A stretch of DNA of 64,000 nt from Clostridium tertium (GCF_017873245.1 NZ_JAGGJY010000006.1:62001-126000); one strand, 5' to 3'. Counted from the stretch's first letter, positions 10,361 to 19,670 are shown. Translations and numbers: made by a program. The notes: generated from the letters alone by a model not told the origin.

Positions 10361-11683
10361 ATGAATATAGTAGTGGCTGGGACGGGCTATGTTGGGTTAG
10401 TTACAGGAGCATGTCTTTCAGAAATAGGGCATAATGTACTATGCGTAGATATTGATGAAAAGAAAGTTGAAGTAATGAAAAGTGGTAAAGCTCCGATATA
10501 TGAGCCGGGATTAGATGAAATAATTAAAAGGAATTTTGATGCTGGTAGATTAGATTTTACTATTGATTATAAAAATGTATATAAAAATGCAACTGTTGTA
10601 TTTATTGGAGTTGGAACTCCAGAGAGAGAAGATGGTTCAGCTAATTTAGATTATATCTTTGATGTATGTAAACAAATTGCTGAAAACGTAGAAAATGATT
10701 GTTTAGTTGTAGTTAAATCTACTGTGCCAATAGGAACTAATGAAAGAATTGAAGAATTCATGAAAGAAAATACAGTTAACAACGTAAATGTTGAGGTAGC
10801 ATCTAATCCAGAATTTTTATCACAGGGAACAGCTATAGTAGATACGATGCAAGCAAGCAGAATAGTCATTGGAGTAGAATCAAAAAGAGCGGAGAAGATA
10901 TTAATAGAAATATATTGTAAATTTAATAGGCCTATAGTTTGCACTGATAGAAGAAGTGCTGAGATGATAAAATATGCTTCAAATGATTTTTTAGCATTAA
11001 AGATAAGTTTTATTAATGAAATAGCTAATGTCTGTGAAATTATAAATGCAGATGTAGAAGATGTAGTAAAAGGAATGAGCTATGATAAAAGAATTGGGGA
11101 CAAGTTTTTAAATGCAGGGTTAGGTTACGGAGGATCATGCTTTCCTAAAGATACTAAGGCACTTCATTGGCTAGCAAATGACCATGGATATGAGATAAAA
11201 ACTATAAAAGCAGCTATAGAAGTAAATGAAAATCAAAAGCTTAAGTTATTTAGAAAAGCAAAGCAAAGGTTTGGAAGTTTAAAAGGAAAAAGAGTTGCGG
11301 TACTTGGATTGACATTTAAACCTGAAACAGATGATTTAAGGGAAGCTCCATCAATTTCTAATATAAAAAGATTATTGGATGAAGGAGCTGAAATAGTAGC
11401 CTTTGACCCAGTAGGAATAGAGAATTTTAAGAAAAAATATCCTACAGAAATAAGTTATGTATCTAATCCAGAAGACGCATTAAAAGATTCAGATATGGTA
11501 TTTATATTTACCGAATGGAAGGAAATAAAAGCAATAGAAATAAAAAAATATATGGAATTAATGAAAACACCAATAATATTTGATGGCAGAAATTGCTTTA
11601 GATTAGAAGAAGTTAAAGAGACTAAAATAGATTATTACTCAATAGGAAGAAGAGAAATTCTTAATTTTAAAATTGAACAATAA
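10361..11683 (+). CDS. ugd: UDP-glucose 6-dehydrogenase
   Basis: 440 residues, full length for the UDP-glucose/GDP-mannose dehydrogenase family. The N-terminal Rossmann motif is 'VAGTGYVGLVTG'; the catalytic cysteine is Cys260 in 'GYGGSCFPKD'; a C-terminal UDP-binding domain contains 'LGLTFKPETDDLREAPS'. It oxidises UDP-glucose to UDP-glucuronate using two NAD+, so the polymer made by this cluster probably contains uronic acid. Its start is 13 bases after the priming transferase stop, with a GGAGGGAATG context, so the two are co-transcribed. A UDP-ManNAc or GDP-mannose dehydrogenase role is possible but less likely from the 'GYVG' and 'FKPETDD' forms. Confidence 0.9.
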   Translation: MNIVVAGTGYVGLVTGACLSEIGHNVLCVDIDEKKVEVMKSGKAPIYEPGLDEIIKRNFDAGRLDFTIDYKNVYKNATVVFIGVGTPEREDGSANLDYIFDVCKQIAENVENDCLVVVKSTVPIGTNERIEEFMKENTVNNVNVEVASNPEFLSQGTAIVDTMQASRIVIGVESKRAEKILIEIYCKFNRPIVCTDRRSAEMIKYASNDFLALKISFINEIANVCEIINADVEDVVKGMSYDKRIGDKFLNAGLGYGGSCFPKDTKALHWLANDHGYEIKTIKAAIEVNENQKLKLFRKAKQRFGSLKGKRVAVLGLTFKPETDDLREAPSISNIKRLLDEGAEIVAFDPVGIENFKKKYPTEISYVSNPEDALKDSDMVFIFTEWKEIKAIEIKKYMELMKTPIIFDGRNCFRLEEVKETKIDYYSIGRREILNFKIEQ

Positions 11684-11729
11684 AATGTGTATATTATATG
11701 AAAATATGGAGGTGAAATGGTAGAGTGAA

Positions 11730-12188
11730 ATGAAAAAGATTTGTTTTATAGCTTCCACGGGAGGACATTTTGATCAACTAATGATGCTTAAGCCAATTAT
11801 GGATAAGTATGATAGTTTTATTATAACTGAAAAAACATCTTATCAAGCTATAAAAGACAATAGAAAAATTTATTATTTAAAACAAGTAAATAGGCATGAA
11901 AAGATATTTATATTAAAAATGTTAGTAAATATTATAAATACTTTAAAAATATTTATAAGGGAAAAGCCAGATGTAGTTATATCAACAGGGGCTCTAGTTA
12001 CTATACCAATTTGCATAATAGCGAAGATATTTAGAAAAAAGCTTATATTTATTGAATCATTTGCAAAAATTAATAGTCCTACATTAACAGGGAAACTTTT
12101 ATATAAATTTGCAGATCAGTTTTATGTTCAATGGAAAGATATGCTTAAGATATATCCTAAGGCCATTTATAAGGGGGGGATATATTGA
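11730..12188 (+). CDS. Alg14/PssD-like glycosyltransferase subunit
   Basis: 152 residues, matching the membrane-associated Alg14-like half of a two-part GT28-type transferase (CpsF/EpsF/PssD). It begins 'KKICFIASTGGHFDQLMML', the nucleotide-sugar-enzyme signature of this group, has a hydrophobic middle ('PDVVISTGALVTIPICIIAK') and the typical 'ESFAKINSPTLTGKLLYKFADQFYVQW' end. It needs an Alg13/PssE-like catalytic partner; here the only candidate is at 16611-17090, more than 4 kb downstream. A strong GGAGGTG at 11709-11715 serves a three-codon ATG-GTA-GAG-TGA reading frame at 11717-11728 just upstream, so translation may be coupled. The stop overlaps the TTG start of the next gene. Confidence 0.85.
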   Translation: MKKICFIASTGGHFDQLMMLKPIMDKYDSFIITEKTSYQAIKDNRKIYYLKQVNRHEKIFILKMLVNIINTLKIFIREKPDVVISTGALVTIPICIIAKIFRKKLIFIESFAKINSPTLTGKLLYKFADQFYVQWKDMLKIYPKAIYKGGIY

Positions 12189-13030
12189 AAAAGTTGAGAA
12201 AGATATGTGCTTTTTTGCCAACTAAACTTGTTGTATATATAGATAATTTTAGAGCTTATGGGAAGGTATTAAATTTAAATGATCCAAAGTATTATGGAGA
12301 AAAAATACAATGGATAAAACTATATGGACAAGTTGAAAAATTTACTTCATTAGTAGATAAATATCAAGTTAGGAGTTATGTTGAAGAAAAAATAGGAAGT
12401 GTATATTTACCAGAATTATATATGATATATGAAAGTGTTTATGAAATAAATTATGATGAATTACCAGAAAAATTTGTTTTGAAGCTGAATAATGGATCTG
12501 GTGGAAATATCATATGTAGAGATAAGTCATTACTGGATAAAGAGAGAACTAATGAAAAGCTTAGAAGGTTAATGAAGGAAAAGTACTATAAATATACAAA
12601 AGAACTTCAATATAAAAATATAAAAACAATGATATTATGCGAAGAGTACTTAGAAGATAATAGGGGAGGTTTAATAGAGTATAGCCTGCATTGTTTTAAT
12701 GGAAAAGTTGAATTTGTTGAGGTTCATACAGATAGGTTCAATGTATATAAGGAAAATTATTATTATCCTGATTGGTCAGAAGCTAAGTTTAGAGGAAAGT
12801 CAAAAAATCGTGCCAAGTGTATAGACAAACCAAAAAATCTAGAAAAATTAATTGAGCTTTCAGAAATATTAGCAAGTGATTTTACTTATGTAAGAGTTGA
12901 TTTCAATGCTGTAGATAATAAATTATATTTTGGAGAGCTTACCTTTACTCCATCTAGCGGGACAGAGGGATTTTATCCTATTGAATATGATTTAGAAATA
13001 GCTGAAATGATAGATCTCAGTAAGTATTAA
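12185..13030 (+). CDS. TupA-like ATP-grasp protein
   Basis: 281 residues starting at TTG 12185, overlapping the previous stop (TTGA) with GGGGGG just upstream, so it is translationally coupled. The sequence matches the TupA-like ATP-grasp family often found in capsule and teichuronopeptide clusters: 'DPKYYGEKIQWIKLYG', 'DKYQVRSYVEEKIG' and 'PEKFVLKLNNGSGGNIIC' (nucleotide-binding loop), and a C-terminal metal-site region 'YVRVDFNAVDNKLYFGELTFTPSSG'. Family knowledge suggests ATP-dependent ligation of an amino acid or similar carboxylate to a polysaccharide component, perhaps the uronate made by the UDP-glucose dehydrogenase two genes upstream; that link is inference. Confidence 0.8.
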   Translation: MKKLRKICAFLPTKLVVYIDNFRAYGKVLNLNDPKYYGEKIQWIKLYGQVEKFTSLVDKYQVRSYVEEKIGSVYLPELYMIYESVYEINYDELPEKFVLKLNNGSGGNIICRDKSLLDKERTNEKLRRLMKEKYYKYTKELQYKNIKTMILCEEYLEDNRGGLIEYSLHCFNGKVEFVEVHTDRFNVYKENYYYPDWSEAKFRGKSKNRAKCIDKPKNLEKLIELSEILASDFTYVRVDFNAVDNKLYFGELTFTPSSGTEGFYPIEYDLEIAEMIDLSKY

Positions 13031-13088
13031 GTAAGTAAGTAAAAAGAATAGAAGTTGATAAGGAAAAAATGGGGATTGAGCAGTAAAA

Positions 13089-13202
13089 GTTGGAGTTAAT
13101 AAATAAAAAATAGAAATTAAGCAGTGAAAAATAGAAATTGATATGTAAAAAATTAAGGGGGAGCAGTGACCGTTGAGGTTAATAAATAAAAATAGAAATT
13201 AA
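13089..13202 (+). repeat. Imperfect direct repeat in the spacer after the ATP-grasp gene
   Basis: About 31 bases are repeated at 13089-13120 and 13172-13202, sharing the core TTAATAAATAAA and TAGAAATTAA. Related TAGAAATT words lie between them. The 230-base spacer is otherwise non-coding and looks like decayed repeat sequence. Confidence 0.55.
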
Positions 13203-13272
13203 ATAATTTAAGAATTATTGGGTAGCTGTAAAAAAATTGGGGCTTTAATAGATTTAAAAGGTGGTGAAGTTT

Positions 13273-13974
13273 ATGGATAAAATACCTAAAGTTATACACT
13301 ACTGTTGGTTTGGGGGAAATGAAAAACCTAAGTTAATAAATAAATGTATGGAAACATGGAAAAGGTATCTTAAGGATTACGAAATAATAGAGTGGAATGA
13401 AGAAAAGTTTAATATATATATGTGTAGTTTTACTAAGGAAGCATATGAAGATAAAAAGTGGGCATTTGTATCAGATTATTGCAGACTTTGGGTTCTATAC
13501 AATTATGGGGGAATATATTTAGATACTGATATTGAAATCTTAAAGCCATTAGATGATTTATTAGATAATAAGTCATTTACAGGAGTTGAAGAGGAAGATC
13601 AAATAGCCTTTGGTATATGGGGATGTAGAAGGCAAGATAAGTTTTTAGGAGAGATTTTAGAATATTATAATTTGATAAATTACTCAGAATATAAGGGGAG
13701 ATTACAAGGATTAGCAATTCCAATACACATTACAAATATGGCAAAAAAATTAGGGTATATAAAGAATCAAGATAGTATTTCTTATTATGGAGATGATGTG
13801 GTTGTATATCCTAAGGATTATTTTTATCCTAAAAGACATGCCTGGGAAGAGCCGAAAATAACAAAAAACACATATACAATTCATCATTATGAAGGAACTT
13901 GGAGAAAGCCACATCAAATATTAAGATCAAAAACTAAGGAGCTATTAATGAATGCTATTAGATATTTTCGGTAA
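13273..13974 (+). CDS. GT32/OCH1-like glycosyltransferase
   Basis: The start is set to ATG 13273, spaced correctly behind AGGTGGTG; GTG 13261 would put the Shine-Dalgarno inside the gene. The 233-residue protein has the DXD-sugar transferase layout (Gly_transf_sug / TcdA-TcdB-like): 'IPKVIHYCWFGG', 'CMETWKRYLKDYEIIEWNE', 'KWAFVSDYCRLWVLYNYGGIYLDTDIEILKP' with the metal/nucleotide-binding DTD, and a C-terminal 'YTIHHYEGTW'. It probably adds one hexose to the lipid-linked repeat unit on the cytoplasmic face. Donor and acceptor cannot be deduced. It is followed 12 bases later by a GT2 gene. Confidence 0.88.
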   Translation: MDKIPKVIHYCWFGGNEKPKLINKCMETWKRYLKDYEIIEWNEEKFNIYMCSFTKEAYEDKKWAFVSDYCRLWVLYNYGGIYLDTDIEILKPLDDLLDNKSFTGVEEEDQIAFGIWGCRRQDKFLGEILEYYNLINYSEYKGRLQGLAIPIHITNMAKKLGYIKNQDSISYYGDDVVVYPKDYFYPKRHAWEEPKITKNTYTIHHYEGTWRKPHQILRSKTKELLMNAIRYFR

Positions 13975-13986
13975 AGAGGTGAATTT

Positions 13987-14958
13987 ATGATTAGCTTAAT
14001 TATACCAGTTTTTAATGTAGAAGAATATTTAAGGCAGTGCTTAGAAAGTATTATAAAACAAAGCTTTAGTAATTATGAAGTAATACTTGTTGATGATGGA
14101 TCTACTGATAAAAGTATGGAGATAATTAGAGAATATGAAAAGAAATTTAAGCAAGTAAAAATATTATCTCAAATAAATAAGGGAGTTTCAGAGGCAAGAA
14201 ATTTGGCTTTAAAACATGCTAAAGGAGAATATGTCTTATATATAGATTCAGATGATTTTTTGAAATTTAATATGTTAGAACTAATGGTTAATAAGGCTAA
14301 TAAAACTAAAGCAGATATAGTCATGTGTAATTACAATCTTTACTATGGAGTTAATAATAAAAATAATAGAGTAGTTAGTTATAATGTTTTGGAGGACAAG
14401 ATATATTCCTCAAGTGAAGTTATAGATATGATTTTAAATTTTAATATTCAAGGTCAGCTATGGAACAAGCTATTTAAGAGAAGTTTGCTTTTAAAAGATA
14501 ATTTTAAATTTGAAAGAGGGAGGTATGTTCAAGATATATTTCCAGTTTTTAAAGTGATTAATAATAGTAATAAAATAGCATTTATAAATGAGGATTTATA
14601 TTATTATAGGCAAAGAGAAACTTCAACTATTCATAAAAAAAATACTAAATTAGCAGAAGATTACTATCATGCAATGACTAGTATAATTCAATATATTATT
14701 AAGAATAATCTTCAAGTAAATTCCAATAGCTTTAAGGTATTTAGAGCAAGTATCTTATCATATTTTATTTATCATTATACTAATACAAATTTTAAGAGTA
14801 GCTATAGAAATTTTAAAAAATCTAAATATGCAGATTTAGATGTTAAATTAAAAGATTTTATATTTTTAAAAAGTTTAAATGAAATAGATAAATTAAGATT
14901 ACTCTTATGGAAGCTTAGGATATTTAATTTAATAAAGAAGCTAAAAAATAAAATATAA
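13987..14958 (+). CDS. GT2-family glycosyltransferase
   Basis: 323 residues with a GT-A fold N-terminus: 'ISLIIPVFNVEEYLRQCLESI', 'VDDGSTDKS' and the metal-binding 'YIDSDD' at about residues 88-93. The C-terminal half ('QLWNKLFKRSLL', 'GRYVQDIFPVFKV', 'YYYRQRETSTIHK') is the usual acceptor-side extension seen in capsule GT2 enzymes. AGAGGTG precedes ATG. It transfers a sugar from a nucleotide donor to the growing repeat unit; the sugar is unknown. Confidence 0.9.
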   Translation: MISLIIPVFNVEEYLRQCLESIIKQSFSNYEVILVDDGSTDKSMEIIREYEKKFKQVKILSQINKGVSEARNLALKHAKGEYVLYIDSDDFLKFNMLELMVNKANKTKADIVMCNYNLYYGVNNKNNRVVSYNVLEDKIYSSSEVIDMILNFNIQGQLWNKLFKRSLLLKDNFKFERGRYVQDIFPVFKVINNSNKIAFINEDLYYYRQRETSTIHKKNTKLAEDYYHAMTSIIQYIIKNNLQVNSNSFKVFRASILSYFIYHYTNTNFKSSYRNFKKSKYADLDVKLKDFIFLKSLNEIDKLRLLLWKLRIFNLIKKLKNKI

Positions 14959-14999
14959 GAAAAATTTTTTATAGACATTGAAGAAAAATCGTGAAAGCA

Positions 15000-15060
15000 A
15001 AAAGACAATTACAGATTTAGATAAAAAAATAATTAAAGTGAAAAGACAGTTATGGATTTA
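15000..15060 (+). repeat. 20-bp imperfect direct repeat in spacer
   Basis: Copies at 15000-15019 and 15041-15060 read AAAAGACA-R-TTA-YR-GATTTA, with three differences. They lie in the 158-base spacer before the flippase gene, which shows no terminator. Confidence 0.5.
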
Positions 15061-15116
15061 TGAAAATATAAATTTTATGGAATATGATGTGGATTGCTTA
15101 ATCGTTAAGGAGAATT

Positions 15117-16574
15117 ATGAGAAGTAAAAGAGTAGTAAAAAATTATTTATACAATATGGGGTATGAAGTTTTAATATTAATTTTACCAATAATAACAGCA
15201 CCATATATTGCAAGGGTTTTAGGGGCAGATGGTATTGGCATCAGTAATTATACTAGTTCTTTTGCAATTGTATTTTCAGTGTTTGGGAAATTCGGCATAG
15301 ATAGATATGGAAGTAAGCATATAGCTTATACTAGGGATAATAAGGGAAAAAGAAGCAAAACCTTTTGGAATATATGGTTGCTGCAATTTATAAGTAGTCT
15401 TATATCAATTGTTGCTTATATTATATTTTCTACAATTCAAGGAAATTCATTAAAACTTTTATTCATATTACAATTACCAGTTGTTATATCGTCGTTAATA
15501 GATATAAGTTGGTTTTATATAGGGTTAGAAAATTTTAAGAAAATAGTAGTTAGAAATACAGTTATAAAGATTATAAGTGTAATATTAATATTTACTTTAG
15601 TTAAAAGCTATAGTGATTTAAACAAATATATTCTTATTAATTCTTTATCAGCTTTACTGGGATGTATTACATTTTGGAATTCTATATTTAAATATGTAAA
15701 TAAACTTAAAGTTTCTAATATAAATATAAAACCATATTTAAGAGAATCATTTATATATCTTATTCCACAAATATGTATACAAGTTTACACAGTTGTAGAT
15801 CAAATTATTGTAGGAACATTATCAAGTGTTACAGATGTTGGATACTATTCACAAAGCTTAAAGATTCCTAAAATGTCATTAGCCTTTATTACATCGTTAA
15901 GTATGGTACTTATGCCAGCAATAGCCAATCTATATGAAAAAGAAGATATAAAAAATATAGAGAAGTATTTAAAAAGTTCATTACAAATAACAATTTGTAT
16001 TGGTATATTTGGGGCAAGCTCTATGGCAGCAGTAGCTAATAAATTTGTACCTATCTTTTTTGGAGAGGATTTTAATATAATAATTCCATACATGATGGTA
16101 AATAGTTTGATAGCAATAATCATACCTATAGGATTAGTTTTTACAAATCAATTTACTATACCAACTAGTAAAAATAGAGAATATGTAATTCCAATAGTTT
16201 TAGCCTCTATAGTAAGTATAATTTCTAATTTAATTTTAATACCTATTATAGGAGTAACAGGAGCAGTAATAACAATTATATTAACTGAATTAACATCCAC
16301 TATTTTGAAAATAGTATTAATAAGAAAGTATTTAAATATGAAGGAATTGTTTAAAGGAACATATACTTATTTATTATTTGGAAGTGTTAATTTTATTATT
16401 GTTTATTTAAGTAGTTTTATTGTTAGAACTAATGGTATATCTTTATTATTTATATGTGGATTATGTTTTTTAGTTTATGGGGCATTAATGTTGATATTTA
16501 ACAATCCAATTAAGGCAGATCTTCTAAATTTAATAAAAAGCAAAAGAAAAGATAGGAAAAAAATATTTTATTAA
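15117..16574 (+). CDS. wzx: Wzx-type polysaccharide repeat-unit flippase
   Basis: 485 residues, almost entirely hydrophobic with about 12-14 membrane helices, and an N-terminus typical of the RfbX/oligosaccharide flippase family ('NYLYNMGYEVLILILPIITAPYIARVLGADGIGISNY'). It moves undecaprenyl-linked repeat units from the inner to the outer face of the membrane for polymerisation by the Wzy-like protein at 18243. Length matches the family. The ATG is preceded by AAGGAG. Confidence 0.9.
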   Translation: MRSKRVVKNYLYNMGYEVLILILPIITAPYIARVLGADGIGISNYTSSFAIVFSVFGKFGIDRYGSKHIAYTRDNKGKRSKTFWNIWLLQFISSLISIVAYIIFSTIQGNSLKLLFILQLPVVISSLIDISWFYIGLENFKKIVVRNTVIKIISVILIFTLVKSYSDLNKYILINSLSALLGCITFWNSIFKYVNKLKVSNINIKPYLRESFIYLIPQICIQVYTVVDQIIVGTLSSVTDVGYYSQSLKIPKMSLAFITSLSMVLMPAIANLYEKEDIKNIEKYLKSSLQITICIGIFGASSMAAVANKFVPIFFGEDFNIIIPYMMVNSLIAIIIPIGLVFTNQFTIPTSKNREYVIPIVLASIVSIISNLILIPIIGVTGAVITIILTELTSTILKIVLIRKYLNMKELFKGTYTYLLFGSVNFIIVYLSSFIVRTNGISLLFICGLCFLVYGALMLIFNNPIKADLLNLIKSKRKDRKKIFY

Positions 16575-16610
16575 GGGTATTAAGTAGCATTTTATAGAAG
16601 GGGGACTATA

Positions 16611-17090
16611 GTGATATTTATAACAGTTGGAACTCAAAAATTCCAATTTAATAGATTACTTAAAGAAATTGATAGATTAATAGAAGAAGAGAAAATTACA
16701 GAAGAGGTATTTGCTCAAATTGGATATAGTGGGTATAAGCCTAAAAACTATAATTATAAAGACTTTATAGATAGGGATGAATTTGAAGATATAATAAAAA
16801 AATGCAAAATTATAATAACTCATGGAGGGACAGGATCTATTATTGGGGCAGTAAAACAAAGAAAAAAAGTAGTTGCAGTTCCAAGGTTAAAGGAATTTGG
16901 TGAGCATGTAGATGATCATCAAATTCAAATAGTTTCAGAGTTTGAAAGTATTGGATTTATAGAAGCTGCTCAAAGTGTTGAAATGCTAGGTAATACTATT
17001 GCTAATATAGATAAGTTAGAATTAAAAGAATATATTTCAAATACAGATAACATTATAAAAGAAATAGAAGTATTTATAAGGAAAATATAA
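16611..17090 (+). CDS. Alg13/PssE-like glycosyltransferase catalytic subunit
   Basis: 159 residues from GTG 16611 behind AAGGGGG. It is the isolated C-terminal nucleotide-sugar-binding half of a GT28-type enzyme: 'MIFITVGTQKFQFNRLLKEID', 'IITHGGTGSIIGAVKQRKKVVAVPRL' and 'EHVDDHQIQIV'. This group (PssE/EpsE/CpsG) works with an Alg14/PssD-like membrane anchor; the matching half is at 11730-12188, separated by five unrelated genes, whereas the two are normally adjacent. Together they probably add the second sugar to the primed lipid carrier. Confidence 0.87.
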   Translation: MIFITVGTQKFQFNRLLKEIDRLIEEEKITEEVFAQIGYSGYKPKNYNYKDFIDRDEFEDIIKKCKIIITHGGTGSIIGAVKQRKKVVAVPRLKEFGEHVDDHQIQIVSEFESIGFIEAAQSVEMLGNTIANIDKLELKEYISNTDNIIKEIEVFIRKI

Positions 17091-17145
17091 AGCTAAAGAT
17101 ACTAATAGTAAAACTATCTATATAAAAAGAGGAGAGTTTATTGAT

Positions 17146-18228
17146 TTGAATATATTATATTTAAATAACTCTGTACATTTAGGGGGAGACACTAAGTGCA
17201 TTATAAAGCTTTCCAAGGAGCTTAAGCGTAGTAATAAGATTATAGTGGGAAGTAACGGTGGCAGCTTAGAAAGTGAATTTCAAAAAATGGGGATTAAACA
17301 TTATAAAATAAAGCCTGTAAGTAGTATAAATATTTTCAGTATAATTTTTAATATTATACTGATTATTAAAATAGTAAAAAAAGAAAGTATAGATATTATA
17401 CATAGTCATCATAGAATGACTACGTTAATGTCAAAGATAGCATCAAAATTTATAAAAGTAAAAGTGGTTCATACTCAGCATTTATGCATTGAAAATAAAT
17501 TTTATTTAACTAGGATTTCGCTAAAAAATATAAAGACAATAACTGTGAGCCAAGGAGCTAAGGAAATTTTAAAAAGAAAATGTAAGTTAAATGAAAAAAA
17601 TATAACAAATATATATAACAGCATAGAAGTAGAATGTAAAAATAAAGAAATAGATCCCCAATTATTAGAATTAAAAGAAAAAGGATTTTTTTTAGTAGCT
17701 CAAATAAGTAGGATTATTGATTACAAAGGAGTATACGATTTTGTAGATGTAGCAAGAAGTACTGTTAAAATTAATAAGGATATAAGATTTCTGTTAATTG
17801 GAGAAGGAGAAGAAAGTGAAAATTTAAATAAATATATAAAGCAAGGTAATTTAGAAGAGTATGTATATATGTTAGGAAGCAAGGACAATGTTATTGAACA
17901 TTTAAAATATATAGATTTAATTTTATTATGTTCTTATATAGAGGGGTTACCATTAGTACCATTAGAAGCATTTTCACAGCAATTACCTGTTATTGCTACA
18001 AATATAGAAGGTACAAAGGAAGAAATAGTAGATGGAGAAAATGGATTTTTAGTTGAAGAAAAAAACATAGAAAAATTTACTGAAAAGATAAATGAAATCT
18101 TTAATAATGAGGACTTGTATAATTCATTAAAAGAAAATGCATATAAAATATTTAAGGAAAAGTTTGACGTAGATAGATATATAGCAGAACATATAGTTTT
18201 ATATAATGAAGTATTATATGCGAAATAA
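17146..18228 (+). CDS. GT4-family glycosyltransferase
   Basis: 360 residues from TTG 17146; AAGAGGAGAG at 17128-17137 fixes this start. GT-B fold: N-terminal 'NILYLNNSVHLGGDTKCIIKLSKEL', a linker 'DIIHSHHRMTTLMSKIAS', then the C-terminal nucleotide-binding domain 'FFLVAQISRIIDYKGVYDFVDVA', 'FLLIGEGEE', 'VYMLGSKDNV' and the EX7E motif in 'EGLPLVPLEAFSQQLPVIAT'. A retaining transferase for one sugar of the repeat unit; specificity unknown. The next gene begins 14 bases after its stop. Confidence 0.9.
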   Translation: MNILYLNNSVHLGGDTKCIIKLSKELKRSNKIIVGSNGGSLESEFQKMGIKHYKIKPVSSINIFSIIFNIILIIKIVKKESIDIIHSHHRMTTLMSKIASKFIKVKVVHTQHLCIENKFYLTRISLKNIKTITVSQGAKEILKRKCKLNEKNITNIYNSIEVECKNKEIDPQLLELKEKGFFLVAQISRIIDYKGVYDFVDVARSTVKINKDIRFLLIGEGEESENLNKYIKQGNLEEYVYMLGSKDNVIEHLKYIDLILLCSYIEGLPLVPLEAFSQQLPVIATNIEGTKEEIVDGENGFLVEEKNIEKFTEKINEIFNNEDLYNSLKENAYKIFKEKFDVDRYIAEHIVLYNEVLYAK

Positions 18229-18242
18229 ATAAGGAGATAAGT

Positions 18243-19403
18243 ATGTTGCTGTATAAACCAATAGCACATAAAAAAGAAAAATTAATATTTAGTTTATTTT
18301 TTATGATAGTAATAATCAGTCAAGGTATAAGAGGAAGATTAAATAGTATAACAAATACAAGTATATTCAACTATCATTTAATTCCAATAATACTAATTAT
18401 ATTAATGTTCATTAAAAGAAGTAATAAAGTAAGTAAGAAAAATTTTATTTTAATATTTTCAATAATTGGTTTTATAGGAATAGGATTTATAGCTAATAGA
18501 TATAGTATATCTCAGCTTATAAGAACTACAATTGGATTTATACTTCCATTACTAATGTTATTAATTAATTATAAAGATGTAGACACAAATTATCTTTTAC
18601 CTAAAATATTAAAGACATTTAATATATTTATTAATATTACTTTTTTAATTCAAATAATTATGAGCATAAAATATGGAAGAACTGGTGGAATAGTAGGACA
18701 TCCTTTAACTTCAGGATGGTATTATGGGATATTCATAAGTTTAAATTGTATTTATTATAAATATTTTAATAGTAAGAAAGATTTTTTTATAATTAAGGAT
18801 ATACTAATTGCTTTAATAGGAACTGTTTTAGCATCAGGAAGAATTTCACTTATAATAGTGCTTATATTAAGTTTACTATATGCAATTAGTTGTTGTAGAA
18901 ATAAAGTAATTCCATATGTTATTTTACCTATAATACTCATAGTATTTTTATCGACTTCAATAGTTGATAAATACATATGGGAAAAATTCAGGGCTACAGC
19001 TTCTTGGGGAGATATAACTAATGGAAGGTTACTTGGAATAAGAGAAATGAAATTTTTTAATGTATATCCTAAGTTTTTTACTGGAAAAGGTGTAGGGTAT
19101 TCCAATTATATAAGTCAATACTTATTTGAAGTTGTAAATTTTGAAAACCCAATAATTATGTTTTCTTTTGATTATGGAATTATAACTGCAATAATGTTAC
19201 TAATTGTTTCATTTATTTACCCAGTACAAAACTTTATAAGAAGTAAAAATATTTTATTAGCTATTAATTTTACTTCCATATTTATAATTCCATTCACATA
19301 TAACGGATTAGCAGAAACAGTGGGTATATTTATAGTGTTGATATTTATTATTTATATATTTTTAATAATAAATAATGGAATTAAAAAGATTAATAAATTA
19401 TAA
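18243..19403 (+). CDS. Wzy/O-antigen-ligase-like polysaccharide polymerase
   Basis: 386 residues with about ten membrane helices and a larger outside loop near the middle ('TASWGDITNGRLLGIREMKFF'), the pattern of Wzy polymerases and WaaL-like ligases. A polymerase is favoured because the same cluster contains Wzx and a chain-length protein. AAGGAG precedes ATG. Last gene of the first polysaccharide cluster; a strong terminator follows at once. Sequence conservation in this family is low, so the call rests on topology and position. Confidence 0.75.
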   Translation: MLLYKPIAHKKEKLIFSLFFMIVIISQGIRGRLNSITNTSIFNYHLIPIILIILMFIKRSNKVSKKNFILIFSIIGFIGIGFIANRYSISQLIRTTIGFILPLLMLLINYKDVDTNYLLPKILKTFNIFINITFLIQIIMSIKYGRTGGIVGHPLTSGWYYGIFISLNCIYYKYFNSKKDFFIIKDILIALIGTVLASGRISLIIVLILSLLYAISCCRNKVIPYVILPIILIVFLSTSIVDKYIWEKFRATASWGDITNGRLLGIREMKFFNVYPKFFTGKGVGYSNYISQYLFEVVNFENPIIMFSFDYGIITAIMLLIVSFIYPVQNFIRSKNILLAINFTSIFIIPFTYNGLAETVGIFIVLIFIIYIFLIINNGIKKINKL

Positions 19404-19408
19404 AATAG

Positions 19409-19455
19409 AAAATCCAAAGGGGCTCGGTTCGTTAGCCCCTTTGGATTTTGTATTT
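19409..19455 (+). terminator. Strong terminator closing the first polysaccharide cluster
   Basis: A perfect 16-bp stem: AAAATCCAAAGGGGCT (19409-19424) pairs with AGCCCCTTTGGATTTT (19434-19449), with a 9-base loop and a T-rich 3' side. The reverse strand also has T-rich sequence, so it may work both ways. Confidence 0.88.
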
Positions 19456-19649
19456 TTGTTGTAAATAGAAAGTAAATTAATTGGAGGTAAATGTGTCATA
19501 GGGATTGTAACTTCGGACTAGAAAAATACAAATTCTAAAAATAATCCAAGTATATAAAAATAATCCATTTCTTATGTAATGAAGGAAATAAAATCTAAAA
19601 ATATTAAAAGTTTAAATAAAGAATATTCTAAATTAAATTAAATAAGGTG

Positions 19650-19658
19650 TGATATTAT
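19650..19658 (+). promoter_or_regulatory. Possible extended -10 promoter of the sugar ABC operon
   Basis: TGATATTAT at 19650-19658 fits an extended -10 (TGnTATNAT). No good -35 box is seen 17 bases upstream. It lies about 100 bases before the lipoprotein gene and 12 bases before the cre-like palindrome. Confidence 0.35.
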
Positions 19659-19670
19659 AAATACATAAGA

